From NCBI GenBank assembly GCA_034440615.1, contig JAOTOM010004568.1, positions 108,501-172,500 of the forward strand: DNA of 64,000 bases. Direction: 5' to 3'. Of this stretch, positions 11,576 to 20,969 are shown one piece after another; position 1 is the first letter of the stretch, and the number at the start of each line of letters is the position of its first letter. The stretch comes from Ashinkailepas kermadecensis. Its lineage: Eukaryota > Arthropoda > Thecostraca > Neolepadidae. Position numbers and translations under genes: made by a program. The notes beneath the pieces are model-generated. The model saw only the letters and a program-made list of their open reading frames with translations, made no database searches and was not told the DNA's origin.

Positions 11576-12446
11576 GGTGGTCGCCGACGAAATTCAATTC
11601 TGGGAAATTGGTCGCCGATCAGGAACGGGTCCAATGGAGGGGGGGGGAGAGGAAGTGGCGGCCCTCCATCGGGATTGGATAACATCAAATTTCCGAAACG
11701 TGCTTTTTTAGTTTGCTACTTTTTGAAAATTTGTGTGCCTTCTAGCTTTTCATCGATTTTTTCATCAGCAATAGGTGTCGCTTCGCACCCTGAATAAATT
11801 GTGGCGCGCCAAAAGGAGTGTCCTGCCGATAGGAACTTCTAAATCCGTCACCGTCGCATGCAAGGAAGATACTGAGAGACTGTCTGTAAACCATTTGTCA
11901 TTGACTGTGCAGATGAGCAAAGTCGGTCGGAGACGGTGGGGGATGAACAAAATTTGCTCGAAGACAGCTAAGGATGACACAATCTGGAGTTTGGCACATA
12001 AAGATGAAAAATCCCAAGCGATATTTGGCAATCTGACATCAATTGTTCGCAATCTTCCATCGTGTATATAAGAGATGAAATGCCGAGTCCCATATGAATA
12101 CTTATAATTCCTATTAACTGTTATCTACATCATGTTGCACACAAAACAACGAACATTTAGTCATTGCTGACAGGTACAGTACTTCTATACGTGGATGGTA
12201 GTAACTGAACCAACTAGGAGGCATAAGCCCCTTTGTTTAAGATCTTCTTAAGCACATTTCTCAGCTGGGTACATTTTGTGGAATAAACATGAAAACACGC
12301 TTATATGAATGGTATCCTGGTCCAAATGAATGTCGGTGGTGCATTTCTAAATAGCGTCCTTCAGGAAGAATGATTTGGCTAGACAATATAAGATAAGGCG
12401 CAACTGATATCAACATTTACACCATTGCCTATCAGCTATATCCGTG
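11576..12446. other. Gene-free stretch
   Basis: A 9-G run at 11,639-11,647 lies just beyond the array. Otherwise this is unremarkable unique-looking sequence. The open frames at 11,765-12,071 lie antiparallel to each other and have no known motif. Confidence 0.4.
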
Positions 12447-12829
12447 GCAGTGGCCGCCTCATAGCCACGGCAGTGGCCGTAAGTGCGGCAGTGGTTACAC
12501 CACAGCCGTCACAGTGGCCACCTCACAGGTGCTGCAGCGGTTTCCTCACAGCCATGACAGCGGCGATCTCACGGCCATGACAACGACCGCCTCACAGTCC
12601 TGACAACGGCCGCCTCACAGCCGTGCCAGCGGCCGCCTCACAGTCGCAGCGTGGCCGCCTCACAGCCGTGACAGCGGCCGCCTCACAGCCATAGCAGAGG
12701 CCACCTCACAGTCGTGACAGCGGCCGCCTCACAGCACCAGCAGAGGCCACCTCACAGCCACAGCAGAGGCCGCCTCACAGCCGTGACAGCGGCCGACTCA
12801 CAGGTACGGCAGTGGCCGCCTCCAATAGT
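12447..12829 (+). repeat. 23-bp minisatellite, about 16 units
   Basis: The consensus unit is GCCGCCTCACAGCCGTGACAG followed by CG. Units keep a fixed 23-bp step for most of the array (12,590-12,829) and are looser at its left end. Confidence 0.88.
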
Positions 12830-13933
12830 CATCACAAGCATCACAAGTAGTCATTTCTACTTCACCATATCTCGAAAGACGAAAAATATGCTAAGTTCTA
12901 AAGATCCCTGGACGACTTGTGGTGGGAGATCACAGTTCCTTCCATCCCCCCCCCCCCTCAATACTTGTGAAGATAAAATTGTTCAAGCGAGGGTTTCTTT
13001 GCAGCACTCTATTATGTGATAGTCTGTGTGTGCCACGTCACGGGCCCACGGCAGGGGCGTTCCGCCGAACAATCAACTGATGTGAGACGTTTTGGTGGTC
13101 AGCACGTGATTTAAGCCAAACATGGCTATATCTGTGCTTGCCACACTTTCAACCACGCCCTCGGCGAGATAAGCCACAGATGCACCACCATTGCCGAGAC
13201 TTGCACTGCGAGCGCAGCAGTTTCTTCAGGACGTGGTAAGCGGCGCGGCCGGTCTCTGGTGGCACGGTGTTGGGAGTAAACACGCTAATGTGCAGGCGAG
13301 ACGCAGCTGCCAGTGCAGTGCCGACGACGCTCCAGGCCGGCGACTCCCGGATGGCGCGCAGGTCACTGACTATGCGGATGTCAATCTTGTAGGATCACTT
13401 CTTGATATTGTTGTACTTTGGAGCAGCCTAGCGAATCCATGCTCATAGTTCGGTTGTTGCAGTGGGGATTCAGTATCAAGGTGAAGGCCGACATCCCCTG
13501 AGCGTGATAAAAGTGAAAACGGTTCATACAAAACGCAATGCATGCGGGGAATTTTATTAATAGGCGACGGTGGGGTAACTGAGATCAACGCTAATAATGC
13601 GAAGTTGAAGTGAAACATTTGGTCGGCCATAAGATATCAAGATATTGCGCCAACGATCCAAGTCTTGCACCATGTTATTGTCCCACTCAGTCGAACATGG
13701 AAGAATATGCAATCGATAGTGATCAGAAAAGGGGTGTATAGCTATACCACCAGATTAGTGACTGCTATGGTTGGAAAGGTAGGATATTCCTGTATTTGCA
13801 GTATCCAGCAAATTATCCTCTTTAGGAAATCTTGCTCATTTTATCCCTTGGAGGTTCGATGGTGCTGTTAGACTATGAACTGCTCTGTGATGTGCTCAAG
13901 ATTAACTGGAAAGTGTAGGGCAATATTCCGATG
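12830..13933. other. Flank of the young gypsy insertion, with an unassigned open stretch
   Basis: There is a 12-C run at 12,946-12,957. On the minus strand, about 13,390-13,190, a frame without an ATG stays open and reads as protein-like (DLRAIRESPAW, then AYHVLKKLL). I cannot place it in a family; it may be a decayed transposon exon. The GATG at 13,930-13,933 is the left target duplication of the element that follows. Confidence 0.4.
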
Positions 13934-14662
13934 TGTAAGAGAGTTAGTTTTTGAGCGTCTTGATCCCATATAATTCAGCAATGCCCCTTCGTCATGGCGC
14001 GACAAATACCCGGCTCCGAGACGGCCGTCTGCCGGACATTGGACATTGTACCTCCCCTCCCCTCTCCAGCATCCCAGCGCGCCCGACGTCGCGTCTGCAG
14101 AGGTGACCTCGAACCCCTCCCCATGTCTGAGCGGCGTACCCGACCGCCAGCCCGTACCGCCGCCGTCGTTAATGCTAGATGTAACTGTGTTCACATAAAG
14201 TTATACGTTTGGCCGTCCCGTAACCGTAATTGATATAATACCGTAAACGTAACGCATTGTCACCGCCACTAGAAATAGACTATTTCCCCTTCTAGAAGGC
14301 CGTCGACATGGATGTAAAGTCATGGTGTGCTTCTGCGGCCCTTGACCAATCCGTGAGCGGGGGTCTTCCGGCCGCTAGCGCTCGTGCGCCCCCAAGGCAG
14401 TTCAGCTTGAATACTCTTACAGGTCGGACCGCTGCTCCGCGCGCCCGCTACCCAACTAATTCGGCTTCTAAATTCATAGGAAAGGCAGTATCACGGCTTA
14501 CCTTCCGAGGAGAACGTACTGTACGGTGTCTGGAGTTCTCGTGTGATCGTGGAGTGCTGCAGTGCAATACAGGGCAGCAAAAGGTACTGGTACTATCGTG
14601 ACTGGAGTTATCGCGAACAAGAGGTCGCTAGACTTTCACGTGCCAATAAGGACTTTCCTACA
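13934..14662 (+). repeat. 5' LTR
   Basis: It begins TGTAAGAGAG and ends TTCCTACA, the usual TG...CA, and matches 23,829-24,556 along its whole length. Differences seen are a T at about 14,054 missing from the 3' copy and an A/G change in GATGTAARGTCATGG. I see no AATAAA and no clear TATA box, so transcript start and polyadenylation points cannot be placed. Confidence 0.95.
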
Positions 14663-15057
14663 AGTGATGCCGCGATAACCCGGATTTTTGGCAAAACATT
14701 TTTTTTGCAAACATTTTTTGCGAAACCTTTTTTCTTCGACCTTCTGCAAGCCCAACTAGACCAACACCAACTGGACCTTCAATCACGCCGTTTCAGCACG
14801 GACGAGCAAGAGAACGTCTTCCGCTTCATTTACGTAAGTCCGAGCAAAATCCATCATCCTTTTAAAAATACTAATTTTGGATTTTGACCACCTAAAACGG
14901 TTTTAAAAATTGCATAATTGTGCTGTATACCTACCGTGTTCTGAATACTGTGTGTGGGAACTACTGTGTGAACATCGAGCCGAATTTGAAACATAGAAAT
15001 CTCCACAAAGCGAGCAAATAATTTTGAAAAATATAGAGTAACTTAACGTAACTAAAT
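14663..15057 (+). other. Leader with candidate splice donor
   Basis: The sequence after the LTR is AG then TGATGCCGCGATAACC. A canonical primer-binding site would start TGG, and the old relative has TGGTGCC here, so the young copy differs at the third base. At 14,834 the leader holds TTTAC|GTAAGT, a near-consensus splice donor placed correctly for a spliced env RNA. The old copy keeps GTGAGT at the same place. Confidence 0.6.
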
Positions 15058-15954
15058 ATGACTGAGATTTCTACTGATAGATTGGCGGAGTGCTTCAACA
15101 AAATTCGCTTAGAGATGCGCGCACAAGGGATGACCCAGAATATTAAACCTTTTTCTGGAGAAGGTCATAATAAATTAATTGAATGGCTAAGGCATCTTGA
15201 CCAAATTAACTTCAGCATGGGTGACGAACAGATGCAGATTATTTGCATCAAAACTCTCACTGGACCTGCAGCCGAGTTCATGCAGCGCGTATTCGCGGAA
15301 CAACCACTTATGACGTGGGCTCAAATAAAACAAGTCATGCGGGAAAGGTATTCGGACCTTTCGGACAACAAATGCGCTCAGGAGGGTTTGCGAAAACTAC
15401 GTCAGATTCGCAATGAACTGGTACAGAACTACGGGGAGAAATTAATCGCACTGGCACGGGAAGCTTACTCAGATGTCGAAAATCCCACGGTTCAGGAAAC
15501 TCTCATTGATATTTTCAACAAAGGTGTCCAAAGTAGCTCATTGGCAAACAAGCTGTACAGACAGAACTTCCGGACCCTGGAGGAAGCCATCCAGTTTGCA
15601 GTAAAGGAACAGAAGGTAGACAGAGTAATTGAGGTATGCAGAGGCGTACAAAGGCAGGAGCCGATGGAAGTCGACTCAAATCAGCCAGACACAGGAGAGG
15701 ACAAGGTGGAGAAATTGGAAAAACTTATTATGGCAATAGGCCAATCGGTGGAAAAATTAGCGGCAACCAAGCCAGAAACTCAGAAACCACCCAGGGAGAA
15801 CCAACCACAGCCTGGACCACGGGTGTTCCATCCCACCTACCCACGTTACCCACGTCCGCCACGAAACTTCCCTTCAGGACCGCACTATGGACCACCTCAG
15901 TCAGGACCACGCTATGGACCACCTCAGCCAGGACCACACTTTGGACCACCTTAG
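15058..15954 (+). CDS. gag: Gag, prematurely ended by UAG before the zinc knuckle
   Basis: The ATG follows the leader and the frame runs 298 codons. Residues about 30-150 are a gypsy-type capsid region (TWAQIKQVMRERYSDLSDNK is the best match to the old copy). Residues about 255-298 are proline-rich repeats of the type GPxYGPPQ. The stop TAG at 15,952-15,954 falls inside such a repeat, where the neighbouring units have CAG. The same frame then continues open to TAA at 16,147-16,149 and includes a perfect CCHC zinc knuckle (CxxCxxxxHxxxxC) at 16,075-16,116. Without readthrough, the product would lack its RNA-binding nucleocapsid motif. A C-to-T lesion is the simplest reading; programmed readthrough is the alternative. 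Confidence 0.92.
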   Translation: MTEISTDRLAECFNKIRLEMRAQGMTQNIKPFSGEGHNKLIEWLRHLDQINFSMGDEQMQIICIKTLTGPAAEFMQRVFAEQPLMTWAQIKQVMRERYSDLSDNKCAQEGLRKLRQIRNELVQNYGEKLIALAREAYSDVENPTVQETLIDIFNKGVQSSSLANKLYRQNFRTLEEAIQFAVKEQKVDRVIEVCRGVQRQEPMEVDSNQPDTGEDKVEKLEKLIMAIGQSVEKLAATKPETQKPPRENQPQPGPRVFHPTYPRYPRPPRNFPSGPHYGPPQSGPRYGPPQPGPHFGPP

Positions 15955-16149
15955 TCAGGACCCCACTATGGACCACAGCAGCCACGATCTCCTATGGGCC
16001 CCAGAGTATGGAGAGCATCACCTAACACCGACCAGCACCCAGCTTACCGCTGGACTCCCGATGGTAGACCCATCTGTATCAGATGTGCAAAAATTGGCCA
16101 CATTGGAAGGCGATGCCGCTCTCAGCCAATTAGCCAGGCGGAAAACTAA
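15955..16149 (+). pseudogene. Gag C-terminal portion behind the UAG (nucleocapsid zinc knuckle)
   Basis: This is the in-frame continuation of Gag after the TAG. It holds the last repeat unit, a WTPDGRPICIRC segment and the CCHC knuckle ending GHIGRRC. Its TAA stop overlaps the Pol start as TAATG (bases 16,147-16,151). The old minus-strand copy has the same segment without a stop at the equivalent repeat. Confidence 0.8.
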
Positions 16150-19100
16150 TGAGCTCTGTCGCGACTGACCACCGTGATGGAGCTGAGCAAATTCAGACAG
16201 AGGATATACCGAGAAAAATGAGGAAGAATATCAGGAAAAAGCGCGACCCCGAAAAACGTAAACAAAGGTTGGCACGCGTCCAACAAGTCCACATCAAGGC
16301 AAACACGCCCATGGCATGGCTTCACATCGGCGACCAGAAAGCCTATTCTCTAGTGGACACGGGAGCCGATATATCGTTGATTTCAAAAAAATTCTTTGAT
16401 AAAATCGCGGAGAAAAATATTATAAATTTCTCACAGGACCCACGAGATTGCATACCACTGATATCCGCCAGTGGCCATCGCCTGAAAAACATTGGAGTTG
16501 GAACCTTCATGGTGGAGATGAGCAAATTCCGAAAATCTTTCGAATTTCAAATTGTGCAGGTCCTAAAACAGGAGTGCATGTTGGGGAACGATTTTTTGAC
16601 GAAGTTTGGAGCGAAGTTAGACTTTGAAAAGAAAGCCCTCTGCATCGATGGCAACATGATTCCTCTCAGACCACAAAAACAGAACAGTGAACCAACGAGC
16701 TCACTCGTGCGAGTCAAGGAAAGAGTTCACATTCCCGCCAACACTGTCGTGGAATGCCCAGCCTTCATCAACCGTGTCCATCTAGTCGATCAAAACTGTC
16801 ATGTACACTCGCTGGATAACATGCCGCTGATCTCTGAGGAACCTGGCTTGTATATAGCCGAAATAATAGCGAAGCCTGACCAACACAAACGCGTACCAGT
16901 GCGAATTGTCAACACTACAACTCGTGATTTCTCCTTGCACCCAGAGCAGGTGATTGCATTCGCTGAGACTATTGACGATTCTGACTTGGAAAACCTGATT
17001 GACATGACACAGGACATTGAACTGACACCGCCAACCGCTCCCTCTGACCCGCTTGACCAAGCCAAGCTGGCTCACCTGACTGGTGCAGACAAAGACAGAC
17101 TCGAACAACTGTTACGTGCTAACACTGATTTATTTGCCGAGACTGACGCAGATCTTGGAACGACTGATGTCATCAAAATGGACATTGACACTGGAGACAA
17201 CCCGCCGATCCGACAAGCTCCTTACAAAACCCCATTCTCTCAGCGAAAATACGTAGAGGAACAAATTAAAGTGATGTTAGACGCTGGTATCATTGAGGAT
17301 TCAGACAGTCCTTGGGCCGCCCCGATCGTGATCGTTCGCAAGAAGGATGGAGGTAACCGATTCGCGATTGACTTCAGAAAACTAAACAAGGTGACCAAGA
17401 AAAATAGCTACCCACTCCCGCTAATTGAGGACATTCTTGCCTCTCTGGGAGGTGCGAACTTCTTTTCGTCTTTGGACCTGAAAGCTGGATATTGGCAGAT
17501 CCCGATGTCCGAGGAGAGTATTCCCAAAACAGCCTTCACATGCTTTATGGGACTCTGGAACTTTCGCAAAATGCCATTCGGAATTTGCAATGCACCCTCC
17601 AAGTTCGCAGAATTGATGAACAAAGTGCTGTCTGGAATTCAAAATCAGTTTGCAACCGCCTACATCGATGATATAATCGTCTACTCCAAAACATTTGACG
17701 AACATTTGGCCCATCTGGAAGAAGTTTTTCGCAGACTGCGAAAAGCGAAATTGAAACTAAAACTGTCGAAATGTGACTTCTTGAAGGAAAGAGTACAGTA
17801 CTTGGGACACCTAGTGTCAGCCTCTGGCATCAAGCCAAACCCCGAGAAAGTGGAAGCGATTCAATATATGGCAGCCCCGACCAATGTCAAGGGAGTCCGC
17901 TCATTTATCGGTATGTGTTCATACTACCGTCGCTTCATTCCCAGCTTCAGCAAAATCTCCACGCCACTTATAAACCTCACGAAGAAACATGCCCGATTCG
18001 ATTGGACAGACGAGTGTGAGATTGCTTTTGAAACACTGAAACAGAAATTAGCTACCGCACCCGTGCTGGCATATCCCGACATCACGAAAGAGTACAAATT
18101 ATCCACGGATGCCTCCCAGGAAGCAGTTGGAGCCGTGTTAGTGCAGGAACACGGAGAAGGTGAAAGAGTGGTACAGTACCTGTCGAAACAGTTGAATGAG
18201 ACACAACGGAAGTGGCCCGTGGTGCAGAAAGAAGCTTATGCCTGCGTGTGGAGTGTGCAAAAATTACGCCAATATTTGCTTGGATCGAAATTCACCATTC
18301 TGACCGATCACCGTCCACTTACTTTTTTGAACCTGTCCGAAATGAAAAATCCCATGTTGCAGAGATGGGCGATCATGCTTTCAGAGCACGACTGCGAAAT
18401 CATATACATTAAAGGAAGCAAAAATGTCGTGGCTGACCACCTCAGTCGAATGCACGAAACTGACCAGGACGTGAACGTCATAGATTCAGACCATGTACCA
18501 ATGGGCGATCTCCGTCACACTGAATTCAGAAAACCAGAGGAAGACCTGAGCAGAGAGGTAAAATTTAAGGAAGTACTAGTGAAATGGGAGAATATAGCGG
18601 AACTGCAGAGTGCCGATGAGGAAATAGCAAATATTCGGAAAATCATGAATGACAAAAATCACTCAGATTATCGAGACATCGTTTTGCGTTACATGGAATT
18701 GGACAAACTGATCTACAAAATTAGCGATGGACCTCGCTGTGGACCATTTCCAGGCTTACAACTATGCGTGCCAAAATCCCTGAGACAGGAAGTATTGAAG
18801 GAGATGCACGATGGTTTCTTTGCAGGACACATGGGACTCACCAAAACATACGAAAAGCTTAAATTCAGGTATTATTGGAACGGAATGTGGAGAGACACAG
18901 TGGCCTACCTCAAAGCTTGCGTGCCTTGCACAGGACGCAAAGCCAAAGCAGCCCCAGCTCCGATGCAGGAGATGCCAGTACCTCACTATCCCTTTGAAAT
19001 GATTGCGATTGACACTTGTGGACCATACCCAGAAACACAACAAGGTAACCGTTACGTCATCACGATCATCGACTTGTTTTCTTCTTGGCCGGAAAGTTTC

Positions 19101-20219
19101 TGCACTAAGCGAAAGGATGCCCATACTGTCGCGAAAATCCTTATGGAAGAAATCATCCCACGCCACTCATGTCCACGCGTGATACTTTCGGACTTAGGAA
19201 CAGAATTCAGAAATGCCGTTGTAGACGAGCTGGAAACTTGTTTGAATATTCGCCATATCACCACCAGTGCATATAGGCCACAAAGTAATGGAAGATGCGA
19301 AAGGTACCATAGGTGCCAAAACGACATATTGGCAAAAACAATCAACAAAAATCAGGATGATTGGGACACAAAAATTCCCGCTACTCTTGCCGCCTATCGG
19401 ACCGCTAACATTGGAAGCTCTGGAACCATCTCGCCATTCTTCACATTGTACGGCAGAGACCCCATTCTCCCCCTGGACAATTTGCTCCAGCCCAAAATGA
19501 AATATTACGGTGAAGACTATATCCCAAAAATGTTGTCAAATTTACATGAAGCGTACAGCCATGTAAAGACTCACATTGTGGAGAGCCATGAACGTAACCG
19601 TGAGTACGCCGACCGCAAAGCCAAGCCGCGACATTTCAAAATTGGGGATCCCGTGTATTATTATGACACAACTGTGCACCCTGGCACGTCGTCAAAGTTC
19701 TCGTTGCCGTGGAAACCGTACTTTCGGATTGTGAAGCAGACGAGCCCAGTCAATTATGTGATCAGAAATCAGACCTCCGGTAAGACCCGGTTGGTGCATG
19801 CACAGAAGCTACGGCTAGCCGACCCGAACACAGCATGGGAACCCACCAAGGACCACGACGAACCAGTGAACCAGAAGTATCTAGAGAAAACGTCCAAGGT
19901 AGATGGTGCTGTCCCTGAACGAGTGCAGCCTTTTAGGTCAGCCAAACGGGCCGAGGTCGGCCCTGACTACAGTCCCTGTGAGGATTGGCCCATGGATGTA
20001 TGCAGCCCACAGAGAACAAAGGATGACGCTGAGTTGACAGAGTCCGTGCCTGGCTCGGTGCAGCCGCCGCCGGTCGAGTCTGACCGGCCAGAGAGATCAC
20101 CTTTCACACAGTCTGCAGATGTAGCTGGGCCCCCACCGGTATCGAGTGACACTGAGACAGACGTTCCTCTGTCTGAACCCGTCCAGACAAACAAAAAGGC
20201 CGTTGCCGTCGACCAGTGA
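16149..20219 (+). CDS. pol: Pol polyprotein: protease, RT, RNase H, integrase, acidic tail start
   Basis: The frame is open for 1,356 codons. Domains in order are: retropepsin with DTGADIS (Asp70); RT with YIDD at 505-508; RNase H with TDAS (Asp654); an integrase HHCC zinc finger starting near His887 and ending CVPC; and an integrase core with Asp955, Asp1015 and Glu1051, a DD(35)E spacing. A GPY/F-like segment (WKPYFRIV) follows. All catalytic residues I can check are present. The ATG overlaps the Gag stop as TAATG; Pol lies in the -1 frame relative to Gag. The last 150 or so residues are acidic and Ser/Pro-rich, unlike a standard gypsy Pol end, and stop early because of a frame break near 20,193-20,197. 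Confidence 0.95.
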   Translation: MSSVATDHRDGAEQIQTEDIPRKMRKNIRKKRDPEKRKQRLARVQQVHIKANTPMAWLHIGDQKAYSLVDTGADISLISKKFFDKIAEKNIINFSQDPRDCIPLISASGHRLKNIGVGTFMVEMSKFRKSFEFQIVQVLKQECMLGNDFLTKFGAKLDFEKKALCIDGNMIPLRPQKQNSEPTSSLVRVKERVHIPANTVVECPAFINRVHLVDQNCHVHSLDNMPLISEEPGLYIAEIIAKPDQHKRVPVRIVNTTTRDFSLHPEQVIAFAETIDDSDLENLIDMTQDIELTPPTAPSDPLDQAKLAHLTGADKDRLEQLLRANTDLFAETDADLGTTDVIKMDIDTGDNPPIRQAPYKTPFSQRKYVEEQIKVMLDAGIIEDSDSPWAAPIVIVRKKDGGNRFAIDFRKLNKVTKKNSYPLPLIEDILASLGGANFFSSLDLKAGYWQIPMSEESIPKTAFTCFMGLWNFRKMPFGICNAPSKFAELMNKVLSGIQNQFATAYIDDIIVYSKTFDEHLAHLEEVFRRLRKAKLKLKLSKCDFLKERVQYLGHLVSASGIKPNPEKVEAIQYMAAPTNVKGVRSFIGMCSYYRRFIPSFSKISTPLINLTKKHARFDWTDECEIAFETLKQKLATAPVLAYPDITKEYKLSTDASQEAVGAVLVQEHGEGERVVQYLSKQLNETQRKWPVVQKEAYACVWSVQKLRQYLLGSKFTILTDHRPLTFLNLSEMKNPMLQRWAIMLSEHDCEIIYIKGSKNVVADHLSRMHETDQDVNVIDSDHVPMGDLRHTEFRKPEEDLSREVKFKEVLVKWENIAELQSADEEIANIRKIMNDKNHSDYRDIVLRYMELDKLIYKISDGPRCGPFPGLQLCVPKSLRQEVLKEMHDGFFAGHMGLTKTYEKLKFRYYWNGMWRDTVAYLKACVPCTGRKAKAAPAPMQEMPVPHYPFEMIAIDTCGPYPETQQGNRYVITIIDLFSSWPESFCTKRKDAHTVAKILMEEIIPRHSCPRVILSDLGTEFRNAVVDELETCLNIRHITTSAYRPQSNGRCERYHRCQNDILAKTINKNQDDWDTKIPATLAAYRTANIGSSGTISPFFTLYGRDPILPLDNLLQPKMKYYGEDYIPKMLSNLHEAYSHVKTHIVESHERNREYADRKAKPRHFKIGDPVYYYDTTVHPGTSSKFSLPWKPYFRIVKQTSPVNYVIRNQTSGKTRLVHAQKLRLADPNTAWEPTKDHDEPVNQKYLEKTSKVDGAVPERVQPFRSAKRAEVGPDYSPCEDWPMDVCSPQRTKDDAELTESVPGSVQPPPVESDRPERSPFTQSADVAGPPPVSSDTETDVPLSEPVQTNKKAVAVDQ

Positions 20220-20718
20220 GTCAGACGACGACGCCCCATTTCCGGAACCAGCGGAACGAAACCAAAGACCACTTCCCTCTTCGAGTGATTCAGAAGACAA
20301 TTTACCCCTTTCAGAATTAGCAGAGCGCTTAAAACGACCCTTACCTGTGTCCAGTGATTCAGACCCTGAAACTTCACAATCGCAATTGGCGAAACGTCCG
20401 AAACCTCCAATTAGCGAATCGGGAGATGAAATTCCGCTTTCAGAATTAGCAAAACGCGTGCAGGACACGACTGAAAGCCCAGTGAGGCCAGTCCCTGAAA
20501 AACGACTTTTGGTGGAATCATCTGACGACGATCGTCCTCCATGCAAACTTCAAATTCACGATGACTCCGCTACTTCCACTGATTACGAGGCTGATGTCGA
20601 CCGAGTCGACGTCACGCCTAATGTCAACGCCTTTGCAAGCTTTGTGGAGATGCAAAATGATTCAATGATGAAGCAGTTAAAATTACAAATGATGATGTTT
20701 AAATCGATGCTTACGTAA
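20198..20718 (+). pseudogene. Acidic repeat tail of Pol, displaced by one frame
   Basis: Just after an AAAAA run (20,193-20,197) the frame one base over continues the repeat motif that Pol was reading. Units look like RPLPSSSDSED followed by PLSELAER or a variant, four to five times, then a region ending in FVEMQNDSMMKQLKLQMMM, probably helical. The frame ends at 20,718. The repeat crosses the break (Pol side ends with DTETDVPLSEPVQ), so I infer a single-base indel in the A run. Its role is unknown; charged tails behind integrase could bind chromatin or Gag, but nothing here proves it. Confidence 0.7.
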
Positions 20719-20969
20719 CGGCTCTAGTAGATATGTCGTCGAAGCTTACTCGTGAGTCGCTTCATGTGAACATGTAACTGAGTTGTTGACGCAGTGGCGC
20801 CACCAACGGTGACGAGTAACGCCACCTACCGGCCGGATTGCCGATGTGATGGACGTGGTGCGTGCAGCACCTTGTGATGGAACCCCATATGGGCATAATG
20901 ATGTTGATGTGACGTTGTGACGTCGCCTATCCTGATGTCTAGTGTGACACAGGTCTTTGATTTTACAGA
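20719..20969 (+). other. Pol-env spacer ending in a splice acceptor
   Basis: This non-coding spacer ends GGTCTTTGATTTTACAG (AG at 20,967-20,968). That is a pyrimidine-rich splice acceptor only one base before the env ATG at 20,970. Together with the donor at 14,834 it would remove gag and pol and leave env as the first frame. Confidence 0.6.
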
